Positions 15,777-20,719 of a DNA stretch of 20,719 nucleotides are shown here, in pieces. The stretch spans positions 1-20,719 of the forward strand of contig CAJBIL010000511.1 of assembly GCA_903953145.1 (NCBI GenBank). The letters run 5' to 3'. Under the pieces are notes generated by a model. It was not told where the DNA came from, did no database searches, and saw only the letters and a list, made by a program, of their open reading frames with translations. Source of the stretch: an uncultured beta proteobacterium. GTDB taxonomy: Bacteria; Pseudomonadota; Gammaproteobacteria; Burkholderiales; Rhodocyclaceae. The position numbers and the translations under genes are program-made. Position 1 is the stretch's first letter, and the number at the start of each line of letters is the position of its first letter.

Positions 15777-16586
15777 ATGCTGAACTTTTCGCGCTTTCTC
15801 AGTATTCGCCGTAGTATTTCAGCCGTGTTTCTGCTCGGCTTTATTTCCTTCAGCGGTTTTGCCCAGGCGCAGATCGCCGACATCAACTCGGCCATCAATA
15901 AAGCCGGGCGTGAGCGCATGTTGTCGCAACGCATGGCCAAGGCTTACTTCCAGGTCGGTTTGGGCGTCGATACGGATCGTTCAAAGAGCGCACTGGATGC
16001 CTCGATTTCGTTGTTCGACCGACAACTGGTTGAGTTGAAAAACTTTGCACCAACCCCGGAAATCAAGGATACCTATCAAAAGCTCGAAAAATCCTGGCTG
16101 GCCTACAAGGATGCGCTGGTTGGTGCCGCGCCGAATCAGGCGAACGGCAAGAAGGTGCTTGAGCTTTCCGAAGAGGTCCTGGCGCTGGCGCATCAGGGTA
16201 CGGTGCAGCTTGAAAAACACGCCGGTACTACTTCCGGTCGCCTGGTTAATATCTCCGGCCGTCAGCGCATGCTTTCGCAGCGGATGGCAAAGTTTTATCA
16301 GGCGGCGGCATGGAACGTCGGCGGCAATCAGCTGAGTCCTGAAGTTGAAAAGTCCCGTAAGGAATTTTCGGCCGCATTGCTTGAGTTGAGCGCTGCACCG
16401 AGCAACACCCAGGCATTGCGTGAAGAGCTCGAGCTTGTAAAGCAGCAATGGTTCTTCTTCGAAAATGCACTAAACCAGCGTATCAGCACTGACAAAACGC
16501 TGGCGACCAATGTGGCGACGACCAGCGAGCGCATTCTTCAGACGATGGAGAATGTGGTTGGTTTGTACGAGAAGTCTTCCCGATAG
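15777..16586 (+). CDS. Secreted protein with two PilJ/NarX-type P-box modules
   Basis: A 269-residue exported protein. A signal peptide covers residues 1-31 (RRSISAVFLLGFISFSGF, cleavage after AQA). The mature part holds two similar helical halves, each opening with a P-box-like motif: INKAGRERMLSQRM at 40-53 and ISGRQRMLSQRM at 159-170. This motif is known from the N-terminal sensory domain of the PilJ chemotaxis transducer and from nitrate sensors NarX/NarQ, where its Arg binds ligand. No second membrane helix, HAMP, signalling or kinase domain is present, so it is a free periplasmic protein. It may bind a small anion or pass a signal to an unlinked partner; this is inference. ATG 15777 has GGAG about 10 bases upstream; the frame extends to a TTG at 15723 that would bury the signal peptide. 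Confidence 0.82.
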   Translation: MLNFSRFLSIRRSISAVFLLGFISFSGFAQAQIADINSAINKAGRERMLSQRMAKAYFQVGLGVDTDRSKSALDASISLFDRQLVELKNFAPTPEIKDTYQKLEKSWLAYKDALVGAAPNQANGKKVLELSEEVLALAHQGTVQLEKHAGTTSGRLVNISGRQRMLSQRMAKFYQAAAWNVGGNQLSPEVEKSRKEFSAALLELSAAPSNTQALREELELVKQQWFFFENALNQRISTDKTLATNVATTSERILQTMENVVGLYEKSSR

Positions 16587-16592
16587 CGCGCC

Positions 16593-17093
16593 ATGCCTGC
16601 CCGGTCTTGCGGCTTATCTGTACTGATTGCTGCTGTGCTGCTTGTCGGGCTTGCGGGGTGTGTAACCACCTCTGATGGCACCGCTACGCCGAGGCTGGCG
16701 CGTCTCTCGACCGAGGAGATGGCGCGTCTGGCGCCCGATACGCCCCGACTGACGCCGGATGACTTGGTTTCGATGACCAGATCCGGCGCAAGCGTCGAGG
16801 CTATTCTTGAGCGTGTCCGCAAATCTTCAGCACGTTTTGACCTGACACCCGCACAGGTGCTTGATCTACACGCGCGGGGCCTGCCGCTGGCGGTACTTGA
16901 GTCGATCCATGAGGGGCGTGAAAAAGCACTGCGCGCTGATCTGGCTAAATTGCTCGTCGAGCGCGATCAGAAATGTGCTGTCGAGATCGCCGAAGCGCGT
17001 GTGCAGGAGCGCCAGCTGGCGCGGCTGGGGGGAGATGGCTGTTACGGCCCTTTGGTACCGCACCGTTACCCAGGTGCTTTGCGTCGCTGGTAG
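16593..17093 (+). CDS. Small lipoprotein of unknown function
   Basis: A 166-residue lipoprotein with a hydrophobic leader (SVLIAAVLLVGLAGC) and lipobox LAGC at residues 20-23. The residue after Cys is Val, not Asp, which is compatible with outer-membrane sorting. The mature part is helical: RLTPDDLVSMTRSGASVEAILERVRKS, then a second similar-sounding helix pair (FDLTPAQVLDLHARGLPLAVLESI), so it may carry two short related repeats. A charged helix and two Cys (QKCAVE, GDGCYG) follow. It starts 6 bases after the P-box gene stop with no obvious Shine-Dalgarno, which suggests translational coupling and a shared role. I do not recognise a named family. Confidence 0.75.
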   Translation: MPARSCGLSVLIAAVLLVGLAGCVTTSDGTATPRLARLSTEEMARLAPDTPRLTPDDLVSMTRSGASVEAILERVRKSSARFDLTPAQVLDLHARGLPLAVLESIHEGREKALRADLAKLLVERDQKCAVEIAEARVQERQLARLGGDGCYGPLVPHRYPGALRRW

Positions 17094-17095
17094 CT

Positions 17096-17122
17096 TTTGC
17101 CAGTGGATATGGCGCTGGCGAA
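17096..17122 (+). terminator. Possible hairpin after the lipoprotein gene
   Basis: TTTGCCAG (17096-17103) can pair with CTGGCGAA (17115-17122), eight pairs with one G-U, around an 11-base loop. It begins 2 bases after the stop codon. There is no T tract downstream, so rho-independent termination is uncertain; it may only stabilise the transcript end. Confidence 0.25.
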
Positions 17123-17164
17123 TACGCTCAGATTCCATCATTTTTGAATTCCGCAGCACACAAA

Positions 17165-17187
17165 TTTCGCGTTTTTTCGCGTAAAAT
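17165..17187 (+). promoter_or_regulatory. Direct repeat TTTCGCG with 10-base spacing before aroG
   Basis: TTTCGCG occurs at 17165-17171 and again at 17175-17181, one helical turn apart, directly followed by TAAAAT (17182-17187), which resembles a -10 box. No matching -35 hexamer is seen at normal spacing. The position about 45-65 bases upstream of the aroG ATG suits an operator or an activator site, but no known regulator motif was recognised. Confidence 0.3.
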
Positions 17188-17231
17188 CAAGCCTCTTTGA
17201 TCATCATCCCCCATTTGCTAGAGGAAGCCTC

Positions 17232-18311
17232 ATGACGTTGCAGAGCAAGCCGAACACCGACGATCTTCGCATCAAGGAAATCAAGGAGCTGGTGCCTCCG
17301 GCGCACGTTTTCCGCGAGTTCCCGGTTGGCGCGCGCGCAGCGCAGACGACCTTTGATGCGCGTCAGGGCATTCATCGCATCCTGCACGGTGCTGATGACC
17401 GCTTGCTGGTGGTGATCGGGCCTTGCTCGATTCACGATATCGAGATTGCGCTTGAGTACGCAAAAAAGCTGCACAAGGAAATTGCCCGCTTCGAGAATGA
17501 TCTGCTGATTGTCATGCGCGTGTATTTCGAGAAGCCTCGTACCACGGTCGGCTGGAAAGGACTGATCAATGACCCGCGTCTGGATGGCTCGTTCCGCATC
17601 AATGAGGGCGTACGTCTGGCGCGAGGATTGCTGCTTGAACTCAACGATCTTGGTGTGCCTTGTGCAACAGAGTTTCTCGATACGATTACGCCACAGTACA
17701 CCGCCGATCTGATTGCCTGGGGTGCCATCGGCGCGCGCACTACCGAGTCGCAGGTGCACCGCGAACTGGCTTCCGGCTTATCCTGCCCGGTGGGTTTCAA
17801 GAACGGCACTGACGGTAATGTGCGTATCGCCATTGATGCGATCCGTGCCGCGCAGTCGCCGCATCACTTTTTATCGGTGACCAAGGCCGGTCATTCGGCG
17901 ATTGTTTCGACGACCGGCAATGAGGATTGCCACGTCATCCTGCGTGGCGGCAAGGCGCCGAACTACGATGCTGCGCACGTCGATGCAGCCAGCAAGGAAA
18001 TCGCCGCAGCCGGCCTCGCTGCGCGTCTCATGGTCGATTTCTCGCATGCTAACAGCAGCAAGCAGTTCAAGCGTCAGATTGAGGTTGCCAAGGATACTGC
18101 GGCACAGCTGGCAGCTGGAGAAGAGCGCATCATGGGCGTCATGATCGAATCACATCTGGTTGAAGGTCGCCAGGATCTTGTTCCCGGCCAGACACTCGTT
18201 CATGGTCAAAGCATTACCGATGCCTGTATCGGCTGGGATGATTCGATCACCGTACTGGAAATCCTCGCACAGGGTGTGCGTGCGCGGCGGCTGATCGAAG
18301 CTGCGTCGTAA
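17232..18311 (+). CDS. aroG: 3-deoxy-7-phosphoheptulonate synthase (class I, AroG type)
   Basis: This enzyme condenses phosphoenolpyruvate and erythrose 4-phosphate to DAHP, the first step of the shikimate pathway. The 359 residues align throughout with E. coli AroG. Visible features are the N-terminal DDLRIKEIKEL, GPCSIHD with metal-ligand C65, MRVYFEKPRTTVGWKGL (substrate-binding Arg/Lys), GARTTESQVHRELASG, GFKNGTDG, the metal His in DFSHANSSK, the metal Glu in GVMIESHL and the DACIGWDDS end. The intact N-terminal regulatory extension suggests feedback inhibition by an aromatic amino acid; phenylalanine is likely by similarity but not proven. ATG 17232 has GAGGA upstream at about 8 bases. 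The gene appears to start its own transcription unit after a 138-base gap. Confidence 0.97.
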   Translation: MTLQSKPNTDDLRIKEIKELVPPAHVFREFPVGARAAQTTFDARQGIHRILHGADDRLLVVIGPCSIHDIEIALEYAKKLHKEIARFENDLLIVMRVYFEKPRTTVGWKGLINDPRLDGSFRINEGVRLARGLLLELNDLGVPCATEFLDTITPQYTADLIAWGAIGARTTESQVHRELASGLSCPVGFKNGTDGNVRIAIDAIRAAQSPHHFLSVTKAGHSAIVSTTGNEDCHVILRGGKAPNYDAAHVDAASKEIAAAGLAARLMVDFSHANSSKQFKRQIEVAKDTAAQLAAGEERIMGVMIESHLVEGRQDLVPGQTLVHGQSITDACIGWDDSITVLEILAQGVRARRLIEAAS

Positions 18312-18327
18312 ACTTGCGCTCTCTGCG

Positions 18328-19845
18328 TTGAAAGCGCTTAACTTTTTTTCGATCAGCCTGCTGACTTGGGCCGGACTGTTAGCGCTCTTAACGTTTCGTT
18401 TCTGGTTCGCCACAGTGCTACCGATGACCGGCGACGAAGCCTATTTCGTTCTCTGGGGGGAGCATCCGGCGGGTGGGTATTACGATCATCCGCCGATGGT
18501 CGGCTGGTGGCTCAGTGCGCTGCTTGCTGTCTCCCGCACCGAATGGGTGCTGCGTCTGCCGGCGGTGTTGCTGCCGCTGATCCTGGCTGCCGGCGCCTGG
18601 TGGCTGGTTCGTCCGCACGGCATTGAACGCGCCCGCACAGCTGTACTGCTCGTGCTGCTGGCACCGGTTGATGTCTGGAATGTATTGATCACCACTGATA
18701 CGCCGGTCATCCTGTTCACACTGCTTTCAGCGCTGGCTTATGTGAAGGCACAGCGTCGTGCCTCGCTGCTCTGGTATGCCACAGCCGGCGCCTTACTCGG
18801 TCTTGCTTTCCTCGGTAAATATTTCGCTGCACTGCTCGGTATTGCCTACCTTGTTCATGTGCTGTTTATCCGTCGTGATGTCGGCCGCTGGATTGGCTTC
18901 GCTGTGCTGCTCGCAGCCTCACTGCCCGCACCGATCTACAACCTGTGGTGGAACAGCAGCCACTGCTGGGTGAACATTCTTTTTAATTTCATCAATCGCC
19001 ACGGCGATGCCGGGCTGTCATGGCAAAACCCGCTGCTTTACGGGGTTTCGCTTGCCTATCTTGCCACCCCATGGTTGCTCCTCGCGCTGTGGCAGCATCG
19101 TGCTACGGTTCGTCAGGCGGTGCAGGGCAGCGTTGAGGCGAATACGGTTTTATGGCTGGCACTTGTCCCTTGTACGTTGTTTGCTGCCATGTCCTTTACG
19201 CGCTCGGTCGGTCTGCACTGGCTGGTGTCATTCATTCCCTTTCTGATCGTGCTTGCGGCGATTGCGTTACCCCAGGCATCCCTGACGCGATTGGTTACAT
19301 GGTCAGCTGTCTTTGCTGCACTGCATGTGCTGGTGATTGCTGTGATTGCGCTGCTCCCACTGGATACGTGGAAAAAAAGTGCCGCCTACGATGGCGTGGT
19401 TCTTACGGTGCGTGCTGAAGAGTTACTGAAGAAATTGGAACCCTATGCAGCTGATTATAGTTTTTCGATGGATGGTTACTCGCCTGCCGCGACGTTGGCC
19501 TATCATGCGCAACGCCCGTTTGCCGTCTTCGGCGAGGGCTCATTTCATGCGCGGCAGGACGATTTCCTGACCGACTGGCGTGCGCAGAATGGGCGAAACA
19601 TTCTGGTGTTGCGCAAGAGTCTGCCGGACAAGGCTTACTACGCTGCCTTTTTCCAGCAGGTCGACTTCCGTGAGTTCGATGTGCAGGGGGCGCGCTTCTA
19701 CATCGTGCTTGGGCAGGGCTTTAATTACGTGGCGTATCACGAACGTGTTTTGCAGCCCATTCGTGAGCGTTTCTATCGCATGCCGTCCTGGTTGCCGCAA
19801 CGTGGTTGCGCTTTTTTCGAGTGCTATTTCAGTGACGATAAATAG
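18328..19845 (+). CDS. ArnT/PMT-type membrane glycosyltransferase (GT39-like)
   Basis: A 505-residue polytopic membrane glycosyltransferase of the ArnT/PMT superfamily, which transfers sugars from lipid-linked donors to lipid, protein or glycan acceptors in the periplasm. The first periplasmic loop has the acidic motif GDEAYF (D36, E37) and the GYYDHPPMVGWW segment (50-61) typical of the family. Many hydrophobic helices follow to about residue 350, then a soluble C-terminal domain of about 145 residues. The start is uncertain. No ATG precedes the first helix, and the TTG at 18328 has no Shine-Dalgarno; the frame is open upstream only to a TGA at 18292, inside the 3' end of aroG. The short distance (16 bases) suggests co-transcription with aroG. 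Donor and acceptor are unknown. Confidence 0.82.
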   Translation: MKALNFFSISLLTWAGLLALLTFRFWFATVLPMTGDEAYFVLWGEHPAGGYYDHPPMVGWWLSALLAVSRTEWVLRLPAVLLPLILAAGAWWLVRPHGIERARTAVLLVLLAPVDVWNVLITTDTPVILFTLLSALAYVKAQRRASLLWYATAGALLGLAFLGKYFAALLGIAYLVHVLFIRRDVGRWIGFAVLLAASLPAPIYNLWWNSSHCWVNILFNFINRHGDAGLSWQNPLLYGVSLAYLATPWLLLALWQHRATVRQAVQGSVEANTVLWLALVPCTLFAAMSFTRSVGLHWLVSFIPFLIVLAAIALPQASLTRLVTWSAVFAALHVLVIAVIALLPLDTWKKSAAYDGVVLTVRAEELLKKLEPYAADYSFSMDGYSPAATLAYHAQRPFAVFGEGSFHARQDDFLTDWRAQNGRNILVLRKSLPDKAYYAAFFQQVDFREFDVQGARFYIVLGQGFNYVAYHERVLQPIRERFYRMPSWLPQRGCAFFECYFSDDK

Positions 19846-19872
19846 CGCCTGACGATTGTGTTTGCTCAGGCG
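19846..19872. terminator. Hairpin between convergent genes, possible bidirectional terminator
   Basis: CGCCTGA (19846-19852) and TCAGGCG (19866-19872) form a perfect 7-base-pair stem around a 13-base loop. It fills exactly the 27 bases between the stop codons of the glycosyltransferase and the MFS gene. Neither side has a strong T tract, so termination efficiency is uncertain. Confidence 0.45.
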
Positions 19873-20719
19873 TCAAACATCCAGCGCCGCATTGCGCGTT
19901 TCCGGCAGGAAAATCGCACCAATCACAAACGCGATGCCGAGCAGCCCGACCGGATACCACAAGCCGGCCAGCGATTCGCCCATCTGCACGCTGATCAGCG
20001 TCACCATGAAGGGTGAGAGGCCGCCAATCCAGCCGGCGGCAAGGTTGTGCGGCAAGGCCACCGCCGTGTAGCGCATACGTGCCGGAAACAGCTCGGCGAG
20101 CGTTGCGGTTTGCGGGCCGGTAATTAACGCCACAGCGATCACCGGGATAAAGAGCAGCAGGATGATCATCATGTGATCGACCTCCGCTGGATTGGCGATG
20201 TCCGTCCAGCCGGCGGCTTTCAATGCGGTTTTGACCGCGTCGGGCTGGTAGCCGCTGATGGCGGGCTGGTTGCCAATCTTGATCTGCGTTTGCCCTGTTT
20301 CGAGTGATGGCGCGAGGCGGTACGACACGCCCAGCTTGGTGAGGAAATCCTGATTGCGCTCGCAGGGGTGGGTGGCTGTAACAAATGGGTTGTAGTCGCA
20401 GTGTTCGCCGTACAGCGTGATGGCGACGTCACGGTTGAAGCGTTCAAGCGACGGGTTGCCGTAATGCAGCAGGCCGTGAAAAACCGGCAGAATCGATAGT
20501 GCGCCGAGCAGCAGGCCGGCGAGCAGGATCGGCCGCCGGCCAACGCGATCCGATAACCAGCCGCAGAGCAGCGTTAGCGGGAAGAGCAGCAGCGTCGCGC
20601 TCATCACCAGCGTGCCGGTCAGTTGCGGATCAAGCTTGACAACGCTCTTGAGAAACACGCCGCTATACACCTGTGACGAGAAAAACAGCAGCGAGCCGCC
20701 GGCCGAGATGCAGGAAAAC
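19873..20719 (-). CDS. MFS transporter, MHS-like, C-terminal part (N-terminus outside window)
   Basis: The frame is open to the right edge; 282 residues of the C-terminal half are visible, reading FSCISAGGSLLFFSSQVYSGVFLK at the cut end. A major facilitator motif A is present (GWLSDRVGRRP), and the C-terminal half (TLAELFPARMRYTAVALPHNLAAGWIGGLSPF) is like the metabolite:H+ symporter family, whose members take up organic acids, proline/betaine or shikimate. A hydrophilic stretch of about 96 residues with two Cys (HCDYNP, HPCERN) separates two membrane helices and probably forms a large periplasmic loop. The substrate cannot be inferred. A GTG at 20670 could be read as a start, but the continuous upstream hydrophobic frame shows that the gene is longer. 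Confidence 0.85.
   Translation of the reverse strand, partial: FSCISAGGSLLFFSSQVYSGVFLKSVVKLDPQLTGTLVMSATLLLFPLTLLCGWLSDRVGRRPILLAGLLLGALSILPVFHGLLHYGNPSLERFNRDVAITLYGEHCDYNPFVTATHPCERNQDFLTKLGVSYRLAPSLETGQTQIKIGNQPAISGYQPDAVKTALKAAGWTDIANPAEVDHMMIILLLFIPVIAVALITGPQTATLAELFPARMRYTAVALPHNLAAGWIGGLSPFMVTLISVQMGESLAGLWYPVGLLGIAFVIGAIFLPETRNAALDV

Overview
The window reads as chromosomal DNA from a betaproteobacterium, possibly of the Rhodocyclales or a neighbouring order; that rank is an inference from gene families and gene order, because no rRNA or tRNA is present. Coding density is very high and no stretch over 300 bases lacks a gene. No IS element, CRISPR array, prophage or integrase was seen.

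Layout. (1) Bases 1-4658, minus strand: a type IV pilus minor-pilin operon, transcribed pilE-like, fimT, pilV, pilW, pilX, pilY1. Starts and stops overlap or nearly touch, and pilY1 runs off the left edge. Together these genes would build the priming complex and tip adhesin of the pilus. (2) 4821-5477, plus: a divergently transcribed TonB-family protein. (3) 5682-6349, plus: a two-gene DUF4160/DUF2442-HTH cassette that looks like a toxin-antitoxin-type pair. It lacks a Shine-Dalgarno on its first gene and has a promoter-like sequence placed to give a leaderless transcript. It ends in a 4-base tail-to-tail overlap with glnE. (4) 6346-9066, minus: glnE, the bifunctional glutamine synthetase adenylyltransferase. 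(5) 9240-15713, plus: yhdP (AsmA-like envelope lipid-transport protein), a nitrilase-family amidase overlapping it, and tldD. A degenerate intergenic inverted-repeat element lies between the last two. (6) 15777-17093, plus: a secreted protein with two PilJ/NarX-type P-box modules and a small lipoprotein 6 bases downstream. (7) 17232-19845, plus: aroG (DAHP synthase) and a membrane glycosyltransferase of the ArnT/PMT type. (8) 19873-20719, minus: the C-terminal part of an MFS transporter, cut by the right edge and convergent with the glycosyltransferase.

Most of the window is conserved housekeeping plus pilus biogenesis. The least explained parts are the DUF4160/DUF2442-HTH cassette, the secreted tandem P-box protein with its lipoprotein neighbour, an inserted module in PilY1, and the intergenic inverted repeat upstream of tldD. 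Several start codons were moved from the longest reading frame using Shine-Dalgarno position, prepilin leader length or stop/start coupling. These are pilW (GTG), fimT (GTG), pilV, pilE, the DUF2442 gene, glnE, yhdP, tldD and the P-box gene.
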